From Paracoccus fistulariae (lineage in GTDB: Bacteria; Pseudomonadota; Alphaproteobacteria; Rhodobacterales; Rhodobacteraceae), in the NCBI RefSeq assembly GCF_028553785.1, contig NZ_CP067136.1:3036501-3100500 (forward strand): DNA of 64,000 nucleotides, read 5' to 3'. The translations under genes were made by a program, and so were the position numbers. Below the pieces are notes generated by a model. It worked only from the letters and a program-made list of their open reading frames with translations. It searched no databases and had not been told where the DNA came from. Positions 54,796-63,840 of this stretch are shown here, piece after piece (position 1 is the stretch's first letter; each line of letters begins with the position of its first letter).

Positions 54796-56466
54796 GTGAG
54801 CAAGAAGACCAGCAAGAAGGAAAAGGCCGATCCCGTCAGCGGGGATGAGGCAGGTGCCGCTGCGGATTCCGCGCGGGTCGCGGCCGCCTCCGATCCGAAA
54901 CCGGCGAAGGAAAAGGCACCCGGATCATCGAAAGCGGTTGAGACGATGTTCCGCAGCGCCATTCGCGCAGAGCTGGAGATCATCGCTTTGGCGGCGACAA
55001 AGGCGAATATCATGATCTCGCTGAACGGGCTGATCATCTCGGCGCTGATGATCTCGGGGGCGTTCATCTTTGCCTCGACCGCGGCCTTTCTGCTGCCTGC
55101 GGGCGTTTTCCTGATCACCGCGGCCGCGTCGATCTTCTTCGCGCTTCTGGCCGCCTCGCCGGAACGGGCCGGGCTGTTCACCGGTCTGCGCGACTGGGCA
55201 GCGGCAATGTGGCACGGCAAGGCCCGGCTGCGCGATCTGCGCGGCTATCTGCGCCGCAAAGAGGTCTCGCCCGACGATCCGGACCTGAACGTGCTGATCT
55301 ATGAACATCGCGTCGCCCTGACGCGGGACCAGCACTGGCAGCGGATGCAGGAATTGCTGCGCGACCGTGAAGAGATCTATCACCGGATGACAGATCAGCT
55401 TTACTGGCTGGGGGTGATGGCGGATCGCAAGTTCCGGATGCTGGATCTGTCCTATACCATTTTCCGGTGGGGGCTTCTGGCCTCGGTCCTGGTCTTCATC
55501 AGCGTGAAATCCGTGGTCGGCCTGTTCCCCAGCCTTAGCGGCGCGCAGGTCACGCGGCTGCATAATCTGGGCATTTCGGAATTCACCGACATCTATGAAC
55601 CCTCGGCCGTGCAGCAACTGGCGGATGGGCGGGTGCTCGTGGTCGAGGATGAAGCCTCGCGCGCGATGAGCGTGATGAGCATCGCCGAAGATGGCAGCCT
55701 GATCGAAAATGCCCGCGACGATGTGCGCATCACCCGCGCTTTCGGGCGCAAGCTGAACGATCTGGAAGGGCTGTCCATCGATGACAGCGGCAATGTCTAT
55801 ACCATCACCTCGCATTCGCTGAACAAATCCGGGGACCGCAGGCCTGACCGGGAACAGTTGCTGCGTTTCCAGATCAGCGGCAATTCGGTCGGCAATATCC
55901 GCAGCTATCTTGGCTTGCGCGATGCGATCGCGACCGATGAGGCGTTGAAGGCCGATATCCTTGCCCAAAGCGGGGAAGAGCCGGATTTCGAGACGCTGAA
56001 TATCGAGGGCCTGTCCTATTATAAAGAGGCCGGGCACCTGCTGTTGGGCCTGCGCGAGCCGATGGCTGCGGGCCGTTCTGTCGTGCTGATCATGGTCAAC
56101 CCGGACGAGGTGTTTGAACATGACGGCGCGCCGCGCTTTGCCAAGCCGATCCTGCTGGATCTGCGCGGCGGCGGCATTCGTGCGCTAAGCTATGACCCGA
56201 TCCTGCGCAGCTTCCTGATCGTGAATGAGATCGAGGGCTATGAGGGCAATCGTTATTCCCAGCTTTGGTCATGGTCCGGCGATGCCGAGGATGCGCCCGA
56301 ACCCGTCGCGCTGCCCGATATCATCAACCTGAACAATGTCGAATCCATCGATTCGATCACCATTCAGGGTGAGCCGCGCCTGCTGCTGATGAGCGATGAG
56401 GGCAATGAAAAGAAGAACCGCCCGGCGCGTTACATGATGTTGGAATATGACCAGATCGAGGGCTGA
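54796..56466 (+). CDS. membrane protein: PycTM-like domain fused to DUF3616 propeller
   Basis: 556 residues from a GTG with GGGAGG about 6 bases upstream (an ATG at 54778 is the alternative). Residues 1-50 are charged and Ala/Lys-rich. Residues 60-245 match the layout of Pycsar-effector transmembrane domains: TKANIMISLNGLIISALMIS (TM1, about 70-93), TM2 about 98-120 ending ALLAASPERA, and a cytoplasmic helical segment with RDREEIYHRMTDQLYWLGVM and ADRKFRMLDLSYTIF. TM3 is about 222-244. Residues 255-556 look like a DUF3616 beta-propeller (NDLEGLSIDDSGNVYTITSH with SLNKSGDRRPDRE; IEGLSYYKEAGHLLLGLREP). The propeller would be periplasmic. No cyclase is adjacent. Fusion and function are inferred. 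Confidence 0.75.
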   Translation: MSKKTSKKEKADPVSGDEAGAAADSARVAAASDPKPAKEKAPGSSKAVETMFRSAIRAELEIIALAATKANIMISLNGLIISALMISGAFIFASTAAFLLPAGVFLITAAASIFFALLAASPERAGLFTGLRDWAAAMWHGKARLRDLRGYLRRKEVSPDDPDLNVLIYEHRVALTRDQHWQRMQELLRDREEIYHRMTDQLYWLGVMADRKFRMLDLSYTIFRWGLLASVLVFISVKSVVGLFPSLSGAQVTRLHNLGISEFTDIYEPSAVQQLADGRVLVVEDEASRAMSVMSIAEDGSLIENARDDVRITRAFGRKLNDLEGLSIDDSGNVYTITSHSLNKSGDRRPDREQLLRFQISGNSVGNIRSYLGLRDAIATDEALKADILAQSGEEPDFETLNIEGLSYYKEAGHLLLGLREPMAAGRSVVLIMVNPDEVFEHDGAPRFAKPILLDLRGGGIRALSYDPILRSFLIVNEIEGYEGNRYSQLWSWSGDAEDAPEPVALPDIINLNNVESIDSITIQGEPRLLLMSDEGNEKKNRPARYMMLEYDQIEG

Positions 56467-56559
56467 GGGGCGCTGACCCGGTGGCCGCGACGGCATGGCG
56501 CGTCGGCGCGGCCCTGTGATAAAGGAGGACGCGACACCACGGACACAGGAGGTCGCGTC

Positions 56560-56955
56560 ATGGCAAAATATATCCATTCCATGATCCGCGTGCTGGACGA
56601 AGCCCGCTCGATCGCTTTCTACGAACAGGCCTTTGGCCTCAGCGTCGCGGACCGGCTGGATTTCGACGATTTCACCCTGATCTATCTGTCAAATCAGGAC
56701 AGCGAGACAGAGCTGGAGCTGACGGTGAACAAGGGCCGCAGCACCCCCTATGATCTGGGGGATGGCTATGGTCACATCGCCTTTTCCGTGGAGGATGTCG
56801 ATGCGACCCATGCCCGGCTGGAGGCTGCGGGCCTTGCCCCGCGCAAGCTGGTTGACTTTGCCCCGGGAGGCGAGGTGATCGCGCGGTTTTTCTTTATCGC
56901 TGATCCGGATGGCTATCAAATCGAGGTTTTGCAGCGCGGCGGACGGTTCAAATAG
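56560..56955 (+). CDS. VOC family protein, probable lactoylglutathione lyase
   Basis: 131 residues. Two beta-alpha-beta-beta-beta units with metal ligands: MAKYIHSMIRVLDEARSIAF, YEQAFGLS, ELELTVN, GYGHIAFSVEDVDA and FFIADPDGYQIEVLQR. This pattern fits glyoxalase I (GloA), which isomerises the methylglyoxal-glutathione adduct. An AGGAGG-like site precedes the ATG. It is the first of two VOC genes and a GFA gene that together may handle reactive carbonyls with glutathione. Confidence 0.87.
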   Translation: MAKYIHSMIRVLDEARSIAFYEQAFGLSVADRLDFDDFTLIYLSNQDSETELELTVNKGRSTPYDLGDGYGHIAFSVEDVDATHARLEAAGLAPRKLVDFAPGGEVIARFFFIADPDGYQIEVLQRGGRFK

Positions 56956-57016
56956 GCTGCTGACGGGAATGGTCAGCAGGGTGATCGGATAATGCCCCCT
57001 CGAAAGGAGCATTACC

Positions 57017-57403
57017 ATGATCGACCATATCGGATTTGCCGTGTCTGACCTTGCCGCCTCGCGCGCGTTCTATTCGCCTGCGTTGCAGCCACTGGGCATC
57101 ACCCTGCTGATGGAGGTCACCGAAGAGATGACCGGCGGCCATGGCGCGCATCTGGGCTTTGGCCGCGACAACAAGCCCTTCTTCTGGATCGGAACCGGAA
57201 AGCAGGTGGCCACCAGCGTCCATGTCGCCTTCGCCGCCCGGGACCGGGCTGCGGTCGATGCCTTTCATGCTGCGGCCCTGAAGGCCGGGGGCAGGGATAA
57301 CGGCGCGCCCGGTCTGCGCCCCGAATATCACCCCGGCTATTACGGTGCCTTCGTGCTGGACCCCGATGGCAATAATATCGAAGCCGTCTTTCATGGCGGG
57401 TGA
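57017..57403 (+). CDS. VOC family (glyoxalase/dioxygenase superfamily) protein
   Basis: 128 residues. Family features are MIDHIGFAVSDLAASRAFYS, AFVLDPDGNNIEAVFHG and a central HVAFAARDRAAVDAFH. It aligns with uncharacterised VOC proteins often annotated as lactoylglutathione lyase-related, but key GloA residues differ, so the activity is not assigned. AAAGGAG is upstream of the ATG. It overlaps the start of the next gene. Confidence 0.86.
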   Translation: MIDHIGFAVSDLAASRAFYSPALQPLGITLLMEVTEEMTGGHGAHLGFGRDNKPFFWIGTGKQVATSVHVAFAARDRAAVDAFHAAALKAGGRDNGAPGLRPEYHPGYYGAFVLDPDGNNIEAVFHGG

Positions 57404-57822
57404 TGGCCATGAAAACCTATCACGCAAGCTGTTTCTGCGGCGCGGTCCGGTTCGAGGCCGATGGCGATCTGGCCGATGGCACGATGCGCTGCAACTGCCG
57501 CTTTTGCCGGAAAATGCGCTATTGGGAGATGCGTCTGCCCGATCCGGCCGGGTTTCGCCTGCTGGCCGGGCGTGACGCGCTTGTCGAAACGCCCAGAGCG
57601 CAGGATGACGGGCTGCAGATGCATCACTGGTTCTGCGGCCGCTGCGGAACCCGGCTCTGGACCGATGGCGATATTCCGGAAATGGGCGGCCGTTTCCTGC
57701 AGGTCTGCGTCGCGGCCCTTGACGATGCGGGACAGGATGAACTGATCGTCGCCCCGATCCACTGGGCCGACGGCGCCCGTGATGACTGGTGGCAGCCGGC
57801 CCCCGAAACACGGCATCTGTGA
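57403..57822 (+). CDS. GFA family zinc protein
   Basis: 139 residues with zinc-ligand cysteines CFCG, CNCRFC and CGRCGT. This is the glutathione-dependent formaldehyde-activating (GFA) fold. Overlaps the preceding VOC gene by one base (TGATG); an ATG at 57409 is also possible. Catalysis by GFA proteins of the formaldehyde-glutathione adduct is disputed in the literature; a role in carbonyl handling with the two VOC genes is inferred from position. Confidence 0.88.
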   Translation: MAMKTYHASCFCGAVRFEADGDLADGTMRCNCRFCRKMRYWEMRLPDPAGFRLLAGRDALVETPRAQDDGLQMHHWFCGRCGTRLWTDGDIPEMGGRFLQVCVAALDDAGQDELIVAPIHWADGARDDWWQPAPETRHL

Positions 57823-58043
57823 CGGCTGGAATATCGGCGGCGGTGGGTTCCGGTCGGCCCCGCCGCCGCTTTTTTGGCTGCTGTCGCGCATCCCGCAGGG
57901 CGCCGGTTCAAGCCGGGAAAATCCCCAAACGCGAGAGAGCTTTGCTAACTGTTCGCCTATTGGTCTACATTCATGCTATCTTTCGGGAAAGCGGCGCCGA
58001 AGAAGCGTCATTGTAGCAACGATAACCATCAAGGGATTTTTAT

Positions 58044-59405
58044 ATGGCCGACACATCCGACAAAGCCGCGAAGTCAAGCGGCAAGATGAGCCTGACGACA
58101 AAGATCATGATCGGGATGGTGACGGGGCTGATCTTTGGCGTCTTCGCCAATCAGGTCAATCTTGGTTTCATCAACGACTACCTGATCAATGGCCTTTTCC
58201 ACATGATCGGTACGGCCTTCGTGAACGGGCTGAAAATGCTGGTCGTTCCGCTGGTCGTCTTTTCGCTGCTGACCGGCGTGTTCGGGATCAGTGACGTCAA
58301 ATTGCTGGGCCGCGTCGGCGGCAAGGCATTTGGCCTGTATCTGATGACCACGGCCATTGCGATTGCCGTCGCCATCACGCTGGCGCTGGTGGTGGGGCCG
58401 GGTGTCGGCTTCAACATGGAGGGCGTGGATGTCTCGAACGTGAAGGCGGCCGAGGCGCCCAGCGTCTGGATGGTCTTTGCCAATATCGTGCCGACAAATC
58501 CCGTCGCGGCGCTGGCCAATGGGGAAATGCTGCAGATCATCTTCTATGTGATCGTGGTGGGCATTGCCGGGCTGATGCTGGGCGAGGCCTCGGCCCCCTT
58601 CGTGGCCGCCTGCGAATATATGAACGATCTGATGATGAAAGTGGTCGAGATCGTCATGGCCTTTGCGCCGATTGGCGTTTTCTGCCTGATCGCACGCGTC
58701 TTTGCGCAGCAGGGGATCGAGCTGTTCCTGCCGGTCGCCAGCTATGTCGCCGTCCTGACGGGCGCGCTGCTGCTGCACCTGTTCGTGACGCTGATGCTGC
58801 TGTTGAAGGTCATGTCGGGGCTGAGCCCGGTCACCTTCATCCGCAAGATCCGCCCGGCGCAGATCTTTGCCTTTTCCACCGCAAGCTCGAACGCGACGAT
58901 TCCTGTCACCTATCGCTGCGTGACCGAGCGTATGGGCGTCGATAATTCTGTCGCCTCCTTCTCGGTTCCCTTTGGTGCCACGATCAATATGGACGGCACC
59001 GCGATCATGCAGGGCGTGGCGACGGTGTTCCTGGCCAATGTCTATGGCATCGATCTGGGGCTGTCGGGCTATATCACGGTGATCGCAATGGCGGTGCTGG
59101 CCTCGATCGGGACGGCGGGCGTGCCGGGTGTCGGCCTTGTCATGCTGACCATGGTGCTGACGCAGGTCGGGCTGCCGGTCGAAGGGATCGCGCTGATCCT
59201 GGGTGTGGACCGCCTGATGGACATGATCCGCACGGCGGTGAACATCACCGGCGATGCGGTGGTGACGACCATCGTGGCCAAGTCCGAGGGCAAGGTCGAT
59301 CTGGATGTCTATGACGACCCCACCGCCGGAGAGGTCGATGGCAGCTTCGAGATCGACCCGGAGGCCGAGAAACATCTGGCCGCGATTGCACGGCATACGG
59401 ACTGA
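58044..59405 (+). CDS. dicarboxylate/amino acid:cation symporter (SDF family)
   Basis: 453-residue secondary transporter. Typical helices, the serine-rich re-entrant loop equivalent STASSNATIPVT and the FGATINMDGTAIMQGV motif place it in the DAACS family (GltP/DctA/GltT type). It carries dicarboxylates such as glutamate, aspartate or succinate with Na+ or H+. An acidic C-terminal tail (EVDGSFEIDPEAEKH) is present. A 220-base gap separates it from the GFA gene, and it ends at a bidirectional terminator. Confidence 0.93.
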   Translation: MADTSDKAAKSSGKMSLTTKIMIGMVTGLIFGVFANQVNLGFINDYLINGLFHMIGTAFVNGLKMLVVPLVVFSLLTGVFGISDVKLLGRVGGKAFGLYLMTTAIAIAVAITLALVVGPGVGFNMEGVDVSNVKAAEAPSVWMVFANIVPTNPVAALANGEMLQIIFYVIVVGIAGLMLGEASAPFVAACEYMNDLMMKVVEIVMAFAPIGVFCLIARVFAQQGIELFLPVASYVAVLTGALLLHLFVTLMLLLKVMSGLSPVTFIRKIRPAQIFAFSTASSNATIPVTYRCVTERMGVDNSVASFSVPFGATINMDGTAIMQGVATVFLANVYGIDLGLSGYITVIAMAVLASIGTAGVPGVGLVMLTMVLTQVGLPVEGIALILGVDRLMDMIRTAVNITGDAVVTTIVAKSEGKVDLDVYDDPTAGEVDGSFEIDPEAEKHLAAIARHTD

Positions 59406-59430
59406 TCGGTAGATCATCCGGCATCGTAAA

Positions 59431-59458
59431 AAAGGCCCCGGTCGCTGCCGGGGCCTTT
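59431..59458. terminator. bidirectional terminator
   Basis: AAAGGCCCCGG (59431-59441) pairs with CCGGGGCCTTT (59448-59458); A-run before and T-run after. It serves the plus-strand symporter gene and the convergent minus-strand DUF892 gene. Confidence 0.85.
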
Positions 59459-59477
59459 TCGATTGCGGGCAAGGTGC

Positions 59478-59981
59478 TCAGACGCCGTCCATGGCTGCCT
59501 TGTTGACCTCGCCTTCCGCGATTTCCGTCATGTGGCGATCGCCGTCCCAGGTCTGGTCCAGACATTCCTGCAGCCGGGCGCCATCACCCTCATGGCCCAG
59601 GCGGTTCGCGAAGGTGCGCGCGCAGCCATAGCCCGCGATGGCGTAATGGGCCATGCGCTGGTATTGGGTGATGATCGCGGCATCCTGCGCGTCCTCATCG
59701 GCAAAATCGGCCTCAAGTGCGTGCTTGCGCGCCTCGACGACAAGACCTTCCATGCCGCGGCAATGCTCTCCGGTCGGGTCCACGCCATGCTCGTTGCACA
59801 GCGAGGCCAGCACATCCATCCCTTCCGAGATGCCCTGGCTGCCGGCGATCAGCGCCTCGGACAGTTCTTTCGACTTCGCGGCGCGGCCCATCTCGGTCAC
59901 GATGGCCATGGATTGCTTGCACGCCGAATAAAGATCGCGAAGCTGGTCCAGATAGAGGTCGTTGAGGTTCTTGATGGTCAT
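59478..59981 (-). CDS. DUF892 ferritin-like protein (YciE/YciF family)
   Basis: 167 residues, four-helix ferritin-like fold. Landmarks: MTIKNLNDLYLDQLRDLYSA at the N-terminus, GVDPTGEHCRGMEGLVVEAR and AIITQYQRMAHYAIAGYGCA. Conserved Glu/His residues typical of the di-metal site are present. GGAG lies 6 bases before the ATG at 59981. YciE/YciF proteins are induced by stress in enterobacteria; exact function unknown. Its 5' flank is shared with the divergent ABC exporter. Confidence 0.9.
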   Translation of the reverse strand: MTIKNLNDLYLDQLRDLYSACKQSMAIVTEMGRAAKSKELSEALIAGSQGISEGMDVLASLCNEHGVDPTGEHCRGMEGLVVEARKHALEADFADEDAQDAAIITQYQRMAHYAIAGYGCARTFANRLGHEGDGARLQECLDQTWDGDRHMTEIAEGEVNKAAMDGV

Positions 59982-60169
59982 TCTCATCTCCGCTTTTTGG
60001 GTGACTGCCTCTGGGGCAGTTTGCGCTGCGTCAACGTGGCGTGGCAGAGGCCGTTCCGCGAACCAGCAAAGATCAAGTCGGGGCCGGGAAAAGAGGGTCG
60101 GCTTGACTTGCCACCGATCATAGGTCAGCAGATATCCTTGATATTTTTCTGTCAGATTGAAGCGCCTGC

Positions 60170-62047
60170 ATGTTTTCCTGGTTCGAGCGCCGGATTGATC
60201 CCTATCCATCGGATGCGCCCGGCACGCCGCCGCGCAATCTGATCGGATTCCTGCTGCATTTCAGCCGGGGCGCCATGCCCTGGCTGCTGCTGATGGCGCT
60301 TGGTTCGGGGCTGATCGCGGTGATCGAGGTGGCGCTGTTCGGCTGGCTGGGCGAGTTGATCGACCAGCTGGCCGATACGCCACGCCAGAGCTTCTGGCAG
60401 ATGCATGGCACGCGGCTGACCTTCATGATGCTGGTGCTGGTGGTTCTGTTGCCATTGCTGAACCTGCTGTCTTCGATGGTGCTGCATCAAAGCCTGATGG
60501 GGAACCTTCCGCAGCGGATCCGCTGGCAGGCGCATCGTTACCTGTTGCGCCAATCGGTCGGCTATTTTCAGGACGAATTTGCGGGGCGCATCGCCCAGCG
60601 ACTGATGCAGACGGCCCTTGCCGTGCGCGAGGTCGCGATGAAGGTTCTGGATGTCGGGACCTATGTGCTGATCTATTTCATCGGCGCGCTGGCGCTGGCG
60701 GCCAGTCAGGACTGGCGGCTTGCGCTGCCCTTTGCCTTATGGGCACTGGGTTATGGCGTGATGCTGTGGCAGATCGTGCCGCGCCTTGGCCGCGTGGCCG
60801 AGGCGCAGGCCGACGCGCGCTCGGCCATGACCGGGCAGGTCGTGGACAGCTATACCAATATCGCCACGGTAAAGCTGTTTTCCCATTCCGCGCGGGAAGA
60901 GGCCTGGATGCGCAGCGGCATGGATGGTTTTCTGCAGACCGTTTACCGCCAGATGCGCCTGTCCAGCCTGCAGGATGTGATCCTGAACCTGCTGAATGTG
61001 TGGCTGGTGGCCTCGGTCGCGGGGGTCGGTCTGTGGCTTTGGACGCAGGGGCGGGTTGAGGTCGGGGCGCTGGCGGTTGCGGTGCCGCTGGCCCTGCGGC
61101 TGAACAATATGGCGCATTGGATCATGTGGGAATTCGCCGGGCTCTTTGAAAATATCGGCACCGTGCGGGATGGGATTTCCAGTCTTGCATTGCCGCGCGA
61201 GGTTCTGGACGTGCCCGGTGCAAAACCCTTGCAGCGGGGGCCGGGCGCGGTGGATTTCGACCATGTCACCTTCCGCTATCGCGGGGTCGAAGGCGCGCGG
61301 CCCATGGCGGTGCTGGACGATCTGACGCTGCATATCGCGCCCGGGGAAAAGGTCGGTCTGGTCGGGCGGTCAGGGGCAGGCAAATCGACGCTGATCAACC
61401 TGCTGCTGCGCTTTCACGATATCGAGCAGGGACGCATCACCATTGACGGGCAGGACGTCTCGCAGGTCACGCAGGACAGTCTGCGCGCGGCAATCGGCGT
61501 GGTGACGCAAGACAGCTCTCTTCTGCATCGCTCGGTGCGCGAGAATATCACCTATGGCCGCCCCGACGCCGATGAGGATGACGTTGCCCGCGCCCTGCGC
61601 ATGGCCGAGGCGGATGGCTTTGTGCCCGAGCTGTCGGACAGCTATGGCCGCCGGGGGCTGGATGCGCATGTCGGCGAACGCGGGGTCAAGCTGTCGGGCG
61701 GGCAGCGTCAGCGCATCGCGATCGCGCGGGTGGCGTTGAAGGATGCCCCGATCCTGGTGCTGGACGAGGCGACCAGCGCCCTGGACAGCGAGGTCGAAGC
61801 CGCGATCCAGTCCCGGCTGGAGGTGCTGATGCGGGGCAAGACGGTCATCGCCATCGCCCACCGCCTGTCCACGATTGCGGCAATGGACCGGCTGATCGTG
61901 ATGGATCAGGGTCGCATCATCGAACAGGGCAGCCATGCCGAATTGCTGGCACAGGGCGGGCTTTATGCACGGCTCTGGGCGCGGCAATCGGGCGGTTTCC
62001 TTCTGGCGGATGAGGACGCGGATACGGATATCGTGGAGCAACCTTAA
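60170..62047 (+). CDS. ABC exporter, fused membrane and ATPase domains
   Basis: 625 residues, half-transporter that works as a homodimer. The N-terminal 330 residues hold six transmembrane helices (for example WLLLMALGSGLIAVIEVALF). The ATPase has Walker A VGRSGAGKSTLINLLLRF, Q-loop VVTQDSSLLHRSV, signature [15 protein letters not shown], Walker B PILVLDEATSALD and H-loop AIAHRLS. It resembles the MsbA/multidrug family. The substrate cannot be predicted. It ends 51 bases before tRNA-Trp. Confidence 0.94.
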   Translation: MFSWFERRIDPYPSDAPGTPPRNLIGFLLHFSRGAMPWLLLMALGSGLIAVIEVALFGWLGELIDQLADTPRQSFWQMHGTRLTFMMLVLVVLLPLLNLLSSMVLHQSLMGNLPQRIRWQAHRYLLRQSVGYFQDEFAGRIAQRLMQTALAVREVAMKVLDVGTYVLIYFIGALALAASQDWRLALPFALWALGYGVMLWQIVPRLGRVAEAQADARSAMTGQVVDSYTNIATVKLFSHSAREEAWMRSGMDGFLQTVYRQMRLSSLQDVILNLLNVWLVASVAGVGLWLWTQGRVEVGALAVAVPLALRLNNMAHWIMWEFAGLFENIGTVRDGISSLALPREVLDVPGAKPLQRGPGAVDFDHVTFRYRGVEGARPMAVLDDLTLHIAPGEKVGLVGRSGAGKSTLINLLLRFHDIEQGRITIDGQDVSQVTQDSLRAAIGVVTQDSSLLHRSVRENITYGRPDADEDDVARALRMAEADGFVPELSDSYGRRGLDAHVGERGVKLSGGQRQRIAIARVALKDAPILVLDEATSALDSEVEAAIQSRLEVLMRGKTVIAIAHRLSTIAAMDRLIVMDQGRIIEQGSHAELLAQGGLYARLWARQSGGFLLADEDADTDIVEQP

Positions 62048-62098
62048 TTTCGGCTTGAACCCGCGCGGAAGCTGCCGTAAGCACTCGCCTCACGGCCT

Positions 62099-62174
62099 AG
62101 GGGTATAGCTCAGTTGGTAGAGCATCGGTCTCCAAAACCGAGGGTCGTGGGTTCGAGTCCCTCTGCCCCTGCCA
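62099..62174 (+). tRNA. tRNA-Trp (anticodon CCA)
   Basis: Acceptor AGGGGTA pairs with TGCCCCT; the discriminator G is followed by an encoded CCA. D-arm GCTCAGTTGGTAGAGC, anticodon stem-loop TCGGT-CTCCAAA-ACCGA with CCA, and TTCGAGT in the T-loop. It is normally just downstream of tuf. Confidence 0.96.
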
Positions 62175-62425
62175 GGTCGTTTGCTTCTCTGCGTCTGTCC
62201 GATCTGAGGAACATCTGTCCAGCGATATGATTGTTCCGGTGCAATGCGACAGCAGCCGAAGCCGCCAGTTTTCCCCCGCATATGACACCGATAAGTCGCC
62301 CGAAGGCGTCCCGACCAACTTCGCCGCGCTTGAACTTGTGGCCATCCCAAGCTCAGATCGCGCGATCTGCACCGAAATAGCGGGACCGAGGCAACGATCC
62401 CGCGCCGCAATTCACGAGGTGATCC

Positions 62426-63535
62426 ATGGCTGGGTCCGCATATTCAAGACATGACGATGAAGCTGTGATTCCGCGAATTGGAATCACGGGGTCATTGGGC
62501 AGAGGGAACTATGGCGACGAGCTTTACATAAAGAATTACGAATATTGGTTCTCTCCCTGGGCAAGGCTGTTCTTCATGGCGGGGTTGCCGCGGCAGCCTT
62601 ACCTGTCGGCCCTCAGGAACGAATATGTCGACATGATGGACGCGATTGTCATGGGCGGCGGTGATTTGCTGTGCCCGTATCGCGAGGCGATTGACCGGGA
62701 TTTCATCAATCCCGCCTATCTTCGCCGTCCCGTCTATGTGGCGGGGATCGGCGTCGAACGGAACAGGCCGGACATATCGGACAGCGTCGTTCAGCGCTGG
62801 TCCGATTTCCTGCGGCATGAGAGCATTCATTTCATTTCCAATCGCGACAGGGGATCTGCGGATTGGCTCAGAGAGCATATCAGGCCACATGTTCCGGTCA
62901 GCGATCATCCTGATCTGGTGCTGGCCTTGCCGCTTCCAAAGGCGAAGCCGCCCGAGGGCAAACCCATCGTCGGGCTGGTCACGCGCCATATCAAGCATTC
63001 GAAGGAATACCGGATTCTTGAGAAGGCGTCGGCCTATCTGGCCGATAAGGGCTGGCGGGTGCGGCATGTCATTGGCGGTGTCGGACCGCATGGCGCCAAG
63101 GATTTCGAGAACGCAAAACTTCTGGAGTTTCCCGGGAAGGAAGTGGTTTATACCGAGGATCTTGACGGCATCAGCCGCGCCCTTGGGGAATGCTCGCTTG
63201 TTCTCAGCATGAAGCTGCATACCACGATTGTCGCGGCAATGTATGGCGTGCCGACGATAAGTGTGAACCCGGTCGTCAAGGCAAGAGCCTTCATGGCGGC
63301 AATCGGACGACGTGATCTGGCGGTGCCGTCCATGTCTGATGCGCTGATGGACATTCTGCACGCAGGCATCCCGGCCTCTCCGCTTGACGAGGTCAATAAG
63401 CTGAAACACGAGGCTGCCGTCTTCATGGGCGATCTGAGCAGGCGCATCTGGTCGGACTTCATTCGCTATAATCCGACGGTCGCGCGGCATGTGTCGGCAG
63501 AACCTGCGATCCCGTCGCCACTGGCCTTTTATTAG
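62426..63535 (+). CDS. polysaccharide pyruvyl transferase family protein
   Basis: 369 residues. N-terminal IGITGSLGRGNYGDELYIKN (GNxGDE motif) and the C-terminal SMKLHTTIVAAMYGVPTISV are characteristic of the family. DAIVMGGGDLLCP and VSDHPDLVLAL lie between. GAGG is 6 bases before the ATG. Members add pyruvate ketals to sugars or act in exopolysaccharide assembly. No other polysaccharide genes are nearby; it is a single gene between tRNA-Trp and secE. Confidence 0.88.
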   Translation: MAGSAYSRHDDEAVIPRIGITGSLGRGNYGDELYIKNYEYWFSPWARLFFMAGLPRQPYLSALRNEYVDMMDAIVMGGGDLLCPYREAIDRDFINPAYLRRPVYVAGIGVERNRPDISDSVVQRWSDFLRHESIHFISNRDRGSADWLREHIRPHVPVSDHPDLVLALPLPKAKPPEGKPIVGLVTRHIKHSKEYRILEKASAYLADKGWRVRHVIGGVGPHGAKDFENAKLLEFPGKEVVYTEDLDGISRALGECSLVLSMKLHTTIVAAMYGVPTISVNPVVKARAFMAAIGRRDLAVPSMSDALMDILHAGIPASPLDEVNKLKHEAAVFMGDLSRRIWSDFIRYNPTVARHVSAEPAIPSPLAFY

Positions 63536-63645
63536 GCGCTGCGACGCGGGGCTTTCCGGGGCCGCCCCGGCTTAATACATCTGGACGGGTTGAAACGGCG
63601 GGCGACAGGCGCTATCTGAGCCCTGCAAATCCGAAGGAGCCGCAC

Positions 63646-63840
63646 GTGGCTAATCCCGTTCAGTTTATCAATCAGGTCCGCGCCGAAGCCGCCAAGATCA
63701 CCTGGCCGACGCGCAAAGAGGTCATTACGACGACGATCATGGTCTTTATTATGGCGGCGCTGTGCAGCGTGTTCTTTTTCCTGGTGGATCTGGCGATCCG
63801 CTTTGGCATGACCGAGGGACTGCGCCTGATCTCGGGCTGA
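63646..63840 (+). CDS. secE: preprotein translocase subunit SecE
   Basis: 64 residues, the short single-helix form. FINQVRAEAAKITWPTRKEV is the conserved amphipathic helix and TTTIMVFIMAALCSVFFFLV the membrane anchor. AAGGAG precedes the GTG start. nusG would be expected just beyond the right end of the window. Confidence 0.95.
   Translation: MANPVQFINQVRAEAAKITWPTRKEVITTTIMVFIMAALCSVFFFLVDLAIRFGMTEGLRLISG

Noticed and set aside
54796..57822. Complete Pycsar defence system
   Set aside because: The effector-like domain is present, but no pyrimidine or other nucleotide cyclase is encoded in the neighbourhood, so a two-gene Pycsar operon cannot be claimed.
58074..59417. Minus-strand open frame of 447 codons opposite the SDF symporter
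   Set aside because: It is His/Asp/Arg-rich antisense of a membrane protein gene and carries no family motif.
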